Assembly: GCA_900469445.1 (NCBI GenBank) | Contig: UBXM01000046.1 | Coordinates: 1 to 64,000 of the forward strand | Reading direction: 5' to 3' | Length of the DNA stretch: 64,000 bases | Source of the DNA: Hyphomicrobiales bacterium | GTDB lineage: Bacteria > Pseudomonadota > Alphaproteobacteria > Rhizobiales > Rhizobiaceae | Shown: in pieces, positions 8,557-16,417 of the stretch | Layout: each line of letters begins with the position of its first letter | Position numbering within the stretch: position 1 is the stretch's first letter | The notes under the pieces: generated by a model | Seen by the model: only the letters and a program-made list of their open reading frames with translations | Told to the model about the DNA's origin: nothing | Databases searched by the model: none | Position numbers and translations under genes: made by a program

Positions 8557-9546
8557 TTACTTGACCAGCCAGCCTTCGGCTTCGAAGACGCCGACGGCGT
8601 TCTTTTCGCTGCTGACGATGAAGTCCTGCAGGGCCTGACCGGCCATGTATTCGCCTGTCTGCGAGGTCTTGCGGATGTATTCCGCCCATTCCGGAGTCTC
8701 GCTGACCTTCTTCAGCACTTCGCTGTAGTAGGTAACGGCCTCATCCGGCGTTCCGGCAGCGGTCCAGACCGTGCGCGGCATCTTGTAGGACGGAATGTTG
8801 ATGCCGGCCGACGAGCAGGTAGGGATATCGCCCCAGCCCTTGCCGTCGTGAACCGGATCGCTCTTGGCCATCGGCTTGTCGGAGAAGACGCAGAGCGGCT
8901 TGACGGCGCCGGCCTGCCACTGGCCGATGTTCTCGTTCGGGTTGTTGACGTTGGCAGCAACATGGCCGCCGGCCAACTGAACACCAACTTCACCGCCGCC
9001 GTTGAACGGCAGGTATTTGAATTTAGTACCAGTCGTCTGCTCGATCAGCGCAACCAGCGTTTCGTCCGTATCCTTGGACTGGCTGCCGGCGAATGCGACG
9101 CCGTTCGGCGTGGCCTTGGCTGCGTCGATAAGAGCGGCTGGCGTCGTATATTCGGAATCGCCCTTCACCCAGATCAGGAATTCGTCGAAGGCAAGCGCCG
9201 AGACGGGGCGCAGGTCTTCCATCGAATAGGCCAGCTTGGCGACATGCGGCAGAAGATAGGCATTGTTCGTGCCGAAATAGAGCTTGTTCGGGTCGCCTTC
9301 GTTCTTGCGGGCATAAAGAAACGCCTCTGCACCGCTGCCGCCGCCCTTGTTGAGGACTACCATCGACTGATCCATCAGCTTGTGCTTGGTAATGATGGAC
9401 TGGATCGTGCGCGCGAAGTTATCGGTGCCACCGCCCGGGCCGGACGCAACCACGAATTCGACGGGACGCGTCGGCTCGAAGGCCATCGCAGGTCCAGTCA
9501 GCGCCACCGAAGCGGCAAGTGTCATTCCAATCGCAAAGGCTTTCAT
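8557..9546 (-). CDS. tctC: Tripartite tricarboxylate transporter substrate-binding protein TctC (Bug family)
   Basis: The protein has 329 residues, with a signal peptide at residues 1-22 ending near AMAFEPTRPV. The Bug-family features PVEFVVASGPGGGTDNFAR near the mature N-terminus and the YLPFNGGGEVGVQLAGGHV motif are visible. It captures a carboxylate or sugar acid in the periplasm for TctBA. AAAGGAGG precedes the ATG. It is the first gene of the operon, whose promoter region contains the second GntR box about 350 bp upstream. Confidence 0.94.
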   Translation of the reverse strand: MKAFAIGMTLAASVALTGPAMAFEPTRPVEFVVASGPGGGTDNFARTIQSIITKHKLMDQSMVVLNKGGGSGAEAFLYARKNEGDPNKLYFGTNNAYLLPHVAKLAYSMEDLRPVSALAFDEFLIWVKGDSEYTTPAALIDAAKATPNGVAFAGSQSKDTDETLVALIEQTTGTKFKYLPFNGGGEVGVQLAGGHVAANVNNPNENIGQWQAGAVKPLCVFSDKPMAKSDPVHDGKGWGDIPTCSSAGINIPSYKMPRTVWTAAGTPDEAVTYYSEVLKKVSETPEWAEYIRKTSQTGEYMAGQALQDFIVSSEKNAVGVFEAEGWLVK

Positions 9547-9607
9547 CTTGTTCCTCCTTTAGATGAACCGGTGCAGAATATCCTGCACCGAAAGCTTCCA
9601 TGCGCGT

Positions 9608-9841
9608 TCAGATGGCGGTGAAGTTCGCCTCCGACGCGTTATGGGAGATTAGGCAGGCCACCAGTGTTGATCCGCATGGCGAGATGCCAGCGATCGTGGT
9701 GACCGGAAATGCGTATGGGTATTGGAAATGAAGAGGATTTTTATGGGTATCGCTGCCCGGCTTACCGGATTGAAAAACGTTTGCATGACTGTCCGCACGG
9801 TATGCGAAGTCTGCAAGCGTTTCGCGTATTCCTAAATTCAT
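9608..9841 (-). CDS. Possible small ORF in the tctC leader
   Basis: A 77-residue reading frame starts at an ATG preceded by a very good ribosome site (GGAGG, 5 bp spacing) and lies between the GntR box and tctC. The product has no signal peptide, no membrane segment and no family I recognise. It may be a leader peptide, the remnant of a gene, or chance. Its start signal is better than random, which is why it is listed. Confidence 0.25.
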   Translation of the reverse strand: MNLGIRETLADFAYRADSHANVFQSGKPGSDTHKNPLHFQYPYAFPVTTIAGISPCGSTLVACLISHNASEANFTAI

Positions 9842-9898
9842 GATCTCCTCCATCCCCGGATTCATAAGATATCTAGCGCCTGACATCAAGTCTTCTGA

Positions 9899-9917
9899 AT
9901 TTTGTATGCAGAATTTT
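9899..9917. promoter_or_regulatory. Putative GntR operator, copy 2
   Basis: ATTTTGTATGCAGAATTTT is the exact reverse complement of 815-833. It lies upstream of the tctC operon, 353 bp before the tctC start and 58 bp before the small ORF start. A 19-bp exact match in two promoter regions 9 kb apart is strong evidence of a shared regulator. Confidence 0.7.
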
Positions 9918-9989
9918 GCGGACTAAACGCTCTTCGTGTCAAATGACGCTGAGGAGTGAATCTAATCGATTTTTTCGAAGGCTAGATCC

Positions 9990-10026
9990 CTGTCGGAGCC
10001 CCTTTCCGCCAAAGGGACCCCGACAG
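9990..10026 (-). terminator. Hairpin downstream of otnC
   Basis: CTGTCGG (9990-9996) pairs with CCGACAG (10020-10026), and CCCTTT pairs with AAAGGG inside it. It sits 14 bp after the otnC stop on the minus strand. There is no clear T-run directly after the stem, so the terminator call is moderate. Confidence 0.5.
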
Positions 10027-10039
10027 TTTCGTTGGGCGC

Positions 10040-10684
10040 TCATTTTTTTTCGAGCAGTGCCTGACGCTGGTCAGGTGTCAGTGGCCTGATGCGGTGCGAT
10101 TGCAGGAGCAGGTGGAGTTTCGCCGTCTCCTCCAGTTCCTCGGTCGCATATTGTGCATCCAGCAGCGTCTTTCCGGCGACCACCGGGCCGTGGTTGGCCA
10201 GAAGAACAGCGTGGCTGGTCTTTGCTCTTTCCGCCACCGCCTCCGCCAGCGCCTTGTCGCCCGGTGGGTAGTAAGGCACGAGCGGCAGTTTTCCGACACG
10301 CATAACGTAATATGCCGTCAGTGGAGGGAGAACGTCCTCGGGGTCGATGTCTTCCAGCAGGCTGACGGCCACCGCATGGGTCGAATGAAGGTGTACGACC
10401 GCGCCGCTCAGCTTCTGCTGGCAATACATGCACTGGTGCAGGAAGGCCTCCTTGGTCGGCTTGTCGCCATCGACATGGACACCTTCGGCCGAAAACCTCG
10501 ACAGCCGTGCCGGGTCGAGATTGCCGAGCGAAGCATTGGTCGGCGTCATCAGCAGGTCGCCGTTCGAGAGGCGGGCGCTGATATTGCCAGTCGAGCCGAA
10601 TGTGAGCATCCGATCGAAAATCGACTTGCCGACACGTGCGATATCGTCACGCATCTTCGTTTCCTCGGAGATGATCGCCGTCAT
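10040..10684 (-). CDS. otnC: 3-oxo-tetronate 4-phosphate decarboxylase, class II aldolase family
   Basis: The 214-residue class II aldolase/adducin fold has zinc-binding histidines in HLHSTHA and ANHGPVV. OtnC decarboxylates 3-oxo-tetronate 4-phosphate to dihydroxyacetone phosphate. I chose the start MTAIISEETK because its ATG overlaps the otnK stop as ATGA, a sign of translational coupling; a longer frame would run 34 codons into otnK. Adjacent OtnK and the divergent OtnI make the assignment stronger than for an isolated aldolase. A decayed paralogue lies at 17438-18097. Confidence 0.88.
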   Translation of the reverse strand: MTAIISEETKMRDDIARVGKSIFDRMLTFGSTGNISARLSNGDLLMTPTNASLGNLDPARLSRFSAEGVHVDGDKPTKEAFLHQCMYCQQKLSGAVVHLHSTHAVAVSLLEDIDPEDVLPPLTAYYVMRVGKLPLVPYYPPGDKALAEAVAERAKTSHAVLLANHGPVVAGKTLLDAQYATEELEETAKLHLLLQSHRIRPLTPDQRQALLEKK

Positions 10685-11946
10685 TGCGCGACACTCCATG
10701 CCTTGAGGAAGAAGTCGTCGCTGCCGAAATTGCCGGACTTCAAGGCAAGTGCCACGGAGCGGTCGCCTTCCAGACTGACCGTCCACGGAACGCCGGGATC
10801 GATTTCCGGCCCGATCAGCAACGCTTCGACGCCCAGCGCGTGCACGACCGCACCGGAGGTCTCGCCGCCGGCCACAAGGAAGCGCCGAAAACCCCGTTCG
10901 CGAAGGCCGATGGCGACGTTGGCGAGCAGATGTTCAACGATCTCGCCTGCCTTCTCACGGCCGAGCGCCTGCTGAGACTGGCGTACTTCGTCCGGTTCGG
11001 CGCTCGAATAGACCATCGGGATGCCGCCGGACTGCGCGCTTACCCAATCCATGACGCTTTCTGCGGTGGTCTCGCCGCTGGCGATCGCCAGAGGATCGAG
11101 CTTGATGGCGGCGGTTCCGGCGTCGATGGCGCTCCTGATCTGCCTGCGGGTGGCGGCAGAGCAGGATCCGGCAAGGATGATTGCCGATCCGGCGGGGGCA
11201 GAGAACGATGCAGCCGCTTCCATAGGGGCGAGTTTGCCGGCGCGCCGGAAGTTTTCCGGCAGGCCGAGTGCGATGCCGGAACCGCCGGTGATCAGCTTCA
11301 TATTTGCTGCTGCATGGCCGATCTCGCGCAGGTCCTGATCGGTGATAGCGTCCACGATCACGATCCTGTCGCCCTTTTCGGTCGCGGCGTCAAAGGCCTG
11401 CTTCACAGCCGCTGCGCCCTTTGCAACGGCTTCGCGCGTGACGAGACCGACCTGTAGATCGGTCTGCTGCTGCAGAACGCGCACGAGGTTGGCGTCGCGC
11501 ATCGGTGTCAGAGGGTGGTCCTTCATCGTGCTGTCGGACAGCAGCAAGTCGCCGACGAAGAGGTGACCACGATAGACGGTACGTCCATTCGCCGGGAAGG
11601 CGGGGCATGCAAGGGTCAACCGTTCCCCCAGCATCTCGACAAGCGCTTCCGCCACGGGCCCGATATTGCCGTCGGCCGTCGAGTCGAACGTCGAGCAATA
11701 TTTGAAAACAAGCTGTTCGGCGCCGCCAGCAAGAAGGCGGCGGGCTGCGTCAAGCGAGAGGGAGACAGCTTCATCGGCTGCGATCGTCCGTGACTTGAGC
11801 GCGACGACGACAGCATCCACGCCGGAAAAGTCGAAATCATCCGGGGGCAATCCGACCACCTGCACCGTCTTCATGCCTTCCCGCGACAGCATCAGCGCCA
11901 GATCGGTCGCGCCGGTCAGGTCATCCGCAATTGCACCTAAAAGCAT
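10681..11946 (-). CDS. otnK: 3-oxo-tetronate kinase, DUF1537 four-carbon acid sugar kinase family
   Basis: The protein has 421 residues. The N-terminal domain opens with GAIADDLTGATDLALML, which binds the sugar acid. The C-terminal nucleotide-binding domain contains VAGGETSGAVVHALGV. The family phosphorylates 3-oxo-tetronate, D-threonate or D-erythronate, and in other operons 3-oxo-isoapionate. Coupling to otnC and the nearby otnI favours the 3-oxo-tetronate activity. It starts 28 bp after lacI and is probably transcribed with it. Confidence 0.9.
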   Translation of the reverse strand: MLLGAIADDLTGATDLALMLSREGMKTVQVVGLPPDDFDFSGVDAVVVALKSRTIAADEAVSLSLDAARRLLAGGAEQLVFKYCSTFDSTADGNIGPVAEALVEMLGERLTLACPAFPANGRTVYRGHLFVGDLLLSDSTMKDHPLTPMRDANLVRVLQQQTDLQVGLVTREAVAKGAAAVKQAFDAATEKGDRIVIVDAITDQDLREIGHAAANMKLITGGSGIALGLPENFRRAGKLAPMEAAASFSAPAGSAIILAGSCSAATRRQIRSAIDAGTAAIKLDPLAIASGETTAESVMDWVSAQSGGIPMVYSSAEPDEVRQSQQALGREKAGEIVEHLLANVAIGLRERGFRRFLVAGGETSGAVVHALGVEALLIGPEIDPGVPWTVSLEGDRSVALALKSGNFGSDDFFLKAWSVAQ

Positions 11947-11974
11947 AGTGTCTTACTCCCAATGACAAGATCAA

Positions 11975-12979
11975 TCATGCCGTGGCGCCCTCGACTATCT
12001 CGTAGCCGGTATCGACGACGATCCTGTCTTCGGGGCGCACACGGTGTTCCAGAAGTCTTTCTACGGCAGTCTTTCCGATTACGAACCGGTTCGATCGCAC
12101 TGTCGACAGCGGCAAGGGCAGAGCCTGGCCGATCTCCAGGCCGTTGAACCCGAACAGCGCAAGCCGTTCGCGGACAGCTATGCCGGCGGACAGGCAATGG
12201 AAGAAGCCGCCGGTCGCCATGTCGTCATTGGAGAATGCTACCGCATCAAGATTCGGCTGGCGTCGCAGCAATGACCCCAGCATCTCCCTCCCGGTCGTAG
12301 CCGAACTCGGGCCTGCGGCCAGTGCCTCGTCGACGAGACTTGTTCCTGCTTCCGCTAGGGCTTGGCGCAGTCCTTCATATCGGTGCCGCGCGCGCCGATC
12401 TGTGGTCCAGTCGTGTCCGACATAGCCGATACGGCGATATCCCCGTCCGATCAGAAAACGTCCGGTATCGTAACCCGCCATGCGATGCGACAGGCCGACG
12501 GCGACATCGATCGGCTCGCCGTCGATATCCATCACCTCGGCCACCCTCAGCGCACTGGAATCCAGCATCAAGCGGGTCTTGGCAGTATGGTCGAAGCCAG
12601 CCGTTATAATGGCGACCGGACGCCATGCCAGGAGAGACGAAAGAATTTGCTCTTCCTGTTCCTCGTTGTAATCGGTCACGCCGACCAAGGCCTGGTAGGA
12701 CGTCTGCCGTAGGGCGGCATGAATTCCCTCGAGCAGTTCCGGAAAAACGACGTTGGAAAGGGAGGGCAGCAAAACCCCGACAAGAAAAGAGCCTGACGAA
12801 GCGAGTGAGCCGGCAGCCCTGTTCGGGACGTAACCAAGCGTCTGTATTGCGGCGAGCACCCGTTCACGCGTGATGTCGGCAATCGACCCCTTGTTGCGGA
12901 CGACACGCGATACCGTGTTCTCGCTTACTCCGGCGAGCCTTGCCACGTGAACTAGAGTTGGCATGCTGGATTGAGTCAT
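11975..12979 (-). CDS. LacI family transcriptional regulator of the otn genes
   Basis: The protein has 334 residues, with an N-terminal LacI helix-turn-helix (LVHVARLAGVSENTVSRVVRNKGSI read in two parts across about residues 8-32) and a periplasmic-binding-like effector domain. I placed the start at MTQSSMPT because GGGAG lies 5 bp upstream; a GTG four codons earlier lacks a better site. It heads the lacI-otnK-otnC unit and is divergent from otnI. The two AGCGCT operators at 13017-13088 are its likely targets, giving autoregulation and control of both directions. Confidence 0.92.
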   Translation of the reverse strand: MTQSSMPTLVHVARLAGVSENTVSRVVRNKGSIADITRERVLAAIQTLGYVPNRAAGSLASSGSFLVGVLLPSLSNVVFPELLEGIHAALRQTSYQALVGVTDYNEEQEEQILSSLLAWRPVAIITAGFDHTAKTRLMLDSSALRVAEVMDIDGEPIDVAVGLSHRMAGYDTGRFLIGRGYRRIGYVGHDWTTDRRARHRYEGLRQALAEAGTSLVDEALAAGPSSATTGREMLGSLLRRQPNLDAVAFSNDDMATGGFFHCLSAGIAVRERLALFGFNGLEIGQALPLPLSTVRSNRFVIGKTAVERLLEHRVRPEDRIVVDTGYEIVEGATA

Positions 12980-13016
12980 GATCTCCCGCACGAAGTCTGA
13001 TCCTCAACTTCGCCTC

Positions 13017-13030
13017 CGATCTCAGCGCTA
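13017..13030. promoter_or_regulatory. Putative LacI-family operator O1
   Basis: CGATCTCAGCGCTA contains the central AGCGCT palindrome typical of LacI-family sites. It is the inverted copy of 13075-13088 and lies 38 bp from the lacI start. Confidence 0.7.
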
Positions 13031-13074
13031 CCATATCTCTCACGATTGATATAGAGGGGCTGCGAATTTTATGT

Positions 13075-13088
13075 TAGCGCTGAGATCG
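13075..13088. promoter_or_regulatory. Putative LacI-family operator O2
   Basis: TAGCGCTGAGATCG is the exact 14-bp inverted copy of O1. The AGCGCT centres are 52 bp apart, close to five helical turns, so two dimers would sit on the same DNA face. It lies 24 bp before the otnI start. Confidence 0.7.
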
Positions 13089-13111
13089 TGGGTATGCCAG
13101 AGGAGAACCAT

Positions 13112-13879
13112 ATGCCGCGCTTTGCAGCCAATTTGACCATGATGTTCAACGAGTACGACTTTCTCGATCGCTTCCAGGCCGCGGCCGATGCGGGTTTCGA
13201 AGCAGTGGAATATCTTTTTCCTTACGACTACGCCGCCGGCGTCGTCGCTTCGAAACTCTCGGCTGTGGGCCTTCAGCAAGCGTTGTTCAACATGCCGCCT
13301 GGTGATTGGGGGGCAGGCGAGCGCGGCATTGCCGCATTCCCGGAGCGCCGTGAGGAATTCCGTCAGTCGGTCGGCAAGGCGCTCGAATATGCCCAGGTGA
13401 TCGGCTCACCTTTGCTGCACATGATGGCAGGCCTGGCTAACCCTGACGATGGCAATGCCGTCTCCGCGTATCGCGACTCGCTTCTCTTCGCCGCCGACGC
13501 CGCGGGCCGGAATGGTTTGACGGTCGTTATCGAGCCGATCAATGGACGTGATATGCCCGGCTACTTCCTCAATGATTTTACCAAGGCGGCTGATCTCATC
13601 AAGGATCTGGCGCATCCCCATGTGAAGCTGCAATTCGATATCTACCACCGGCAGATCATGCAGGGGGATGTTCTGAAAGGGCTCGAGGAACTGATGCCGA
13701 TCACTGCGCATGTGCAGGTTGCTTCCGTTCCCCTGCGAAACGAGCCTGGGACCGGAGAGCTCAATGATTTCAAGATCTTTTCGGCGCTTGATGATTTCGG
13801 TTATCAGGGATATGTCGGCTGCGAATATCGACCTGCCGGCGACACGGTTGCAGGCCTCGGATGGTTGTCGCATGCCTGA
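13112..13879 (+). CDS. otnI: 2-oxo-tetronate isomerase (hydroxypyruvate isomerase family)
   Basis: The 255-residue TIM barrel is of the Hyi/OtnI type. Catalytic and metal residues fit Glu in VIEPINGRD, Asp and His in FDIYHRQ, and Glu in GCEYRPAG. OtnI converts 2-oxo-tetronate to 3-oxo-tetronate, which OtnK and OtnC then turn into dihydroxyacetone phosphate. The ATG at 13112 follows AGGAG by 6 bp; a GTG at 13088 overlaps the operator and has no site. No tetronate dehydrogenase (LtnD) is found next to it, so the 2-oxo acid must come from elsewhere. Confidence 0.87.
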   Translation: MPRFAANLTMMFNEYDFLDRFQAAADAGFEAVEYLFPYDYAAGVVASKLSAVGLQQALFNMPPGDWGAGERGIAAFPERREEFRQSVGKALEYAQVIGSPLLHMMAGLANPDDGNAVSAYRDSLLFAADAAGRNGLTVVIEPINGRDMPGYFLNDFTKAADLIKDLAHPHVKLQFDIYHRQIMQGDVLKGLEELMPITAHVQVASVPLRNEPGTGELNDFKIFSALDDFGYQGYVGCEYRPAGDTVAGLGWLSHA

Positions 13880-13909
13880 TACGGCGGCAGGAGACGCCAC
13901 CGTATCAGG
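13875..13909. terminator. Bidirectional terminator between otnI and the amidohydrolase gene
   Basis: CCTGATACGG (13875-13884) pairs with CCGTATCAGG (13900-13909), with a further GCG/CGC inside. It lies between two converging genes and overlaps the otnI stop codon. There is no long T-run on either side. Confidence 0.6.
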
Positions 13910-13921
13910 TGTGACCGATCC

Positions 13922-14899
13922 CTAGCGCGAGCCGCTTGCCCTGCGGGTTTCGACTTCGGATACCGTGAGGACCTCGTCGCCCGCAGGCTGCAGTCGGTAA
14001 TATCTGCGGGCGGTCTCCGCGAAGAGTTTCGCCTGCTCGCTCCGCGGATATCGAGCTGCGACCTGCTTGAATCCAGAATAGATCTTGTCGAAGGAACCGC
14101 AGAGGCTGTCCACGGGGAAGTTGCTCGCGAACATGGCGCGATCGGGAGAGAACATCTCGATCGTTTCGGAGATGATGTAACCGTTGTCTTCCACGGTCCA
14201 TGGTCGGCCCTTCTGGCCGATCCCCGATATCTTGACGCATACATTGGGCATTTCCGACAATTTGCCCATGGCCTTGTGCCAGCCGTCGATGCCTTCTGGC
14301 GATCGGTCCGACGGCAGGCCCGTGTGATTGAGGATGATGGTCGTCGCAGGAAAATCGCGCGCCAGCAGGATCGCTTCGTCGAGATGCCACCAGGCGGCCT
14401 GAAGGTCGAAGTTCAGACCATGCTGCTGGAGGAGCGCGTAGCCGTTGCGCCAGGTGTCGTCGGTCATCAATGTCCGGCAGTCGGCCGCGCCTTTGGCGCT
14501 CGAAGCGCCGCCAGGTTTATGGCGCACGCTCCGGACGAGGTCAAAGGAGGCCTGGCCGCTCAGCACATCGGCGACATCGCTCCGGTCGAGCCAGGCCTGC
14601 GCCACGATGGCATTCGGCAATCCAAACCTCTCTGCTATGCCTGTCGCGTAGCGCGTCTCACCGATGGGATCCGCGGGATCCCATTCGGTCTCGACATAGA
14701 CGGACTGCACGACATTGTGGCCTGCAGTGTCTTCCCTGTACTCTGGCGGAAGGTAACGGCGTTTGATCGCATTATAGTCGCCGTAACGGAACGGTATGTT
14801 CATCTCAGGTCTCAGCCAGGGATGGTTATTGGCGACCGGGTCCCAGAAATGATGGTGTGCATCGACGATCGGGCCATCCCAAATAGGAAATTTCTGCAA
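13922..14899 (-). CDS. Amidohydrolase 2 family (COG3618, lactonase-like metal hydrolase)
   Basis: The protein has 325 residues. The N-terminal IVDAHHHFWDP is the HxH metal site; ILNHTGLP and FASNFPVD are later barrel motifs that carry the catalytic residues. The group includes sugar lactonases such as fuconolactonase. The start is a TTG at 14899, two bases after the MFS stop codon, with GAAGGA 7 bp upstream, so the two genes are translationally coupled. The likely role is hydrolysis of a sugar lactone or cyclic acid imported by the MFS protein. Confidence 0.82.
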   Translation of the reverse strand: MQKFPIWDGPIVDAHHHFWDPVANNHPWLRPEMNIPFRYGDYNAIKRRYLPPEYREDTAGHNVVQSVYVETEWDPADPIGETRYATGIAERFGLPNAIVAQAWLDRSDVADVLSGQASFDLVRSVRHKPGGASSAKGAADCRTLMTDDTWRNGYALLQQHGLNFDLQAAWWHLDEAILLARDFPATTIILNHTGLPSDRSPEGIDGWHKAMGKLSEMPNVCVKISGIGQKGRPWTVEDNGYIISETIEMFSPDRAMFASNFPVDSLCGSFDKIYSGFKQVAARYPRSEQAKLFAETARRYYRLQPAGDEVLTVSEVETRRASGSR

Positions 14900-16222
14900 T
14901 TATCTGTCCTTCCGTTCAACATGGCTCTCGTTGAAGTCGATCGTGGCGGTGGCGATCACATAGACGACCGCGCAGCCCGCAAAGAAGCCCAGTACCGTTT
15001 CGTAAGAGCCTCCGGTCCACTGGAGGATGAAGCCGGTCAGGATCGGGACGACGATGCCGCTGACGCTGCCGGCGAAATTCATCGTTCCACCGACGATGCC
15101 GACGCGGCTCTTCGGCGCAAGAATGGCCGGGATGCTCCAGTAAAGGCTGCCGAAGTAAAGCAGGAACAGCGTTGCGGAAAGGACGGCGACCGCGACGACC
15201 GGGTTGCTAACATAGGGAAGGGCGATGAAGGTGGCGGCAACGCCAAGGCCGGTGATACCCAGCAGGGTCTTGTAAACGATGGAGCGCCGGAAGCCGGCGG
15301 CAAGCAGCTTGTCGGCGATGAAGCCGGCTGCGAGCGAGCCGAACATGCCTGCCAGGAAGATGACGAATGTAGCGCCGCCCATTTCCTTGAGGTTGAAGCC
15401 CCGCGCCTGCGCCAGATAGCTGGGCCCCCAGGTCAGCAGGCCGAAATTGATCATGGCCCAGCCGGTGCGGCCTGCAACGAGGCTGACGAGCGACCGACGG
15501 AGGACGTGGGTTGGTTCGGTTTCTGTCGAAACCTGAGACGTCTCGCCGACATCCTTGATGATGTCCATTTCGGCATCGTTGACGCTGGGATGCAGAGTGG
15601 GGCTGTCGCGCAGATAGCGCCATGCGAGCCAGCCGAGCAGGACAGTCACTACGCCGGCTGCAATGAAGGCAAGCCGCCAGCTGTCGAGCGCCACGATCAG
15701 CCAGCTGATCAGCACGCCACCCAAAGCTGCGCCAAGCGGGGCGCCGCTGTCCATGAATACGGCGCCGCGCGCACGCTCCTTCTTGGCGAGCCAGTTCGAG
15801 TTCAGCTTGGCCCCCGCCGGGAAGAGAGGGGCTTCGGCGGCACCGAGCCCGATACGGGTCAGAAGCAGCGAAACGCCGCCGGTCGCAAAACCCGCGATGG
15901 TCTGGAAGACACCCCAGCCGACCGTCGACATGGTGATCACGCTGCGTGCGCCATAGCGGTCGATCATCCAGCCGCCGGGGATCTGCATCAAAGCATAGCT
16001 CCAGAAGAAGGAGCTGAGAATCAATCCCTGCATGGCAGGGCCGATCAGGAATTCCTCGGCGATAGTCGGCATGGCGATCGACAGCGCGGTACGATCAACC
16101 ATGTTGATCACCACCAGCAGGAAGACGATCACGAAGATGTACCACCTGACGTTCGTCGCCTGTCCCCGGTTCACATCGGCTGCAGCGCCGACGGAAAAGC
16201 GTCCCTGGTCAATTTCAGACAT
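14900..16222 (-). CDS. MFS transporter, anion:cation symporter (hexuronate/glucarate type)
   Basis: The protein has 440 residues and 12 predicted membrane segments. MVDRTALSIAMPTIAEEF in segment 1 and MIDRYGARSVI after segment 2 are typical of the ACS subfamily, which carries hexuronates, glucarate, galactonate and phthalate-like acids. I chose the ATG at 16222 because GGGAGG lies about 10 bp upstream; a TTG three codons earlier would be too close to it. It forms an operon with the downstream amidohydrolase and is divergent from a LysR regulator. Confidence 0.9.
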   Translation of the reverse strand: MSEIDQGRFSVGAAADVNRGQATNVRWYIFVIVFLLVVINMVDRTALSIAMPTIAEEFLIGPAMQGLILSSFFWSYALMQIPGGWMIDRYGARSVITMSTVGWGVFQTIAGFATGGVSLLLTRIGLGAAEAPLFPAGAKLNSNWLAKKERARGAVFMDSGAPLGAALGGVLISWLIVALDSWRLAFIAAGVVTVLLGWLAWRYLRDSPTLHPSVNDAEMDIIKDVGETSQVSTETEPTHVLRRSLVSLVAGRTGWAMINFGLLTWGPSYLAQARGFNLKEMGGATFVIFLAGMFGSLAAGFIADKLLAAGFRRSIVYKTLLGITGLGVAATFIALPYVSNPVVAVAVLSATLFLLYFGSLYWSIPAILAPKSRVGIVGGTMNFAGSVSGIVVPILTGFILQWTGGSYETVLGFFAGCAVVYVIATATIDFNESHVERKDR

Positions 16223-16354
16223 GAATTTCAATCCTCCCTGATTGATGCGCCAGCTTGTTCAGCCCGCGCCGGTTCGACGATCCCCGTCGACCTCCTTGAG
16301 CGGTGTTCCCCCACCGCGCCCCAGGACGAAATATAGTTGACGCGATATTCCGAA

Positions 16355-16367
16355 ATAATGAAATTAT
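16355..16367. promoter_or_regulatory. Candidate LysR box 1
   Basis: ATAATGAAATTAT is a palindrome with 5-bp arms and a 3-bp spacer in the divergent promoter region between the MFS and LysR genes. Its length suits a LysR recognition site. Confidence 0.45.
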
Positions 16368-16375
16368 CAGATCAG

Positions 16376-16396
16376 GTGATCGGATATCTCGATCAC
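16376..16396. promoter_or_regulatory. Candidate LysR box 2 near the regulator start
   Basis: GTGATCG (16376-16382) and CGATCAC (16390-16396) are perfect inverted arms with a 7-bp spacer, 22 bp before the LysR ATG. The place fits an autoregulatory site. Confidence 0.45.
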
Positions 16397-16417
16397 TCCC
16401 TGTGCTGAAAGGCGGCG

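Noticed and set aside
14276..16336. A 686-codon open frame antisense to the MFS transporter and amidohydrolase genes
   Set aside because: High-GC codon bias leaves long open frames on the opposite strand. The MFS and amidohydrolase readings have clear family motifs, while this frame is charged, low-complexity and has no ribosome site.
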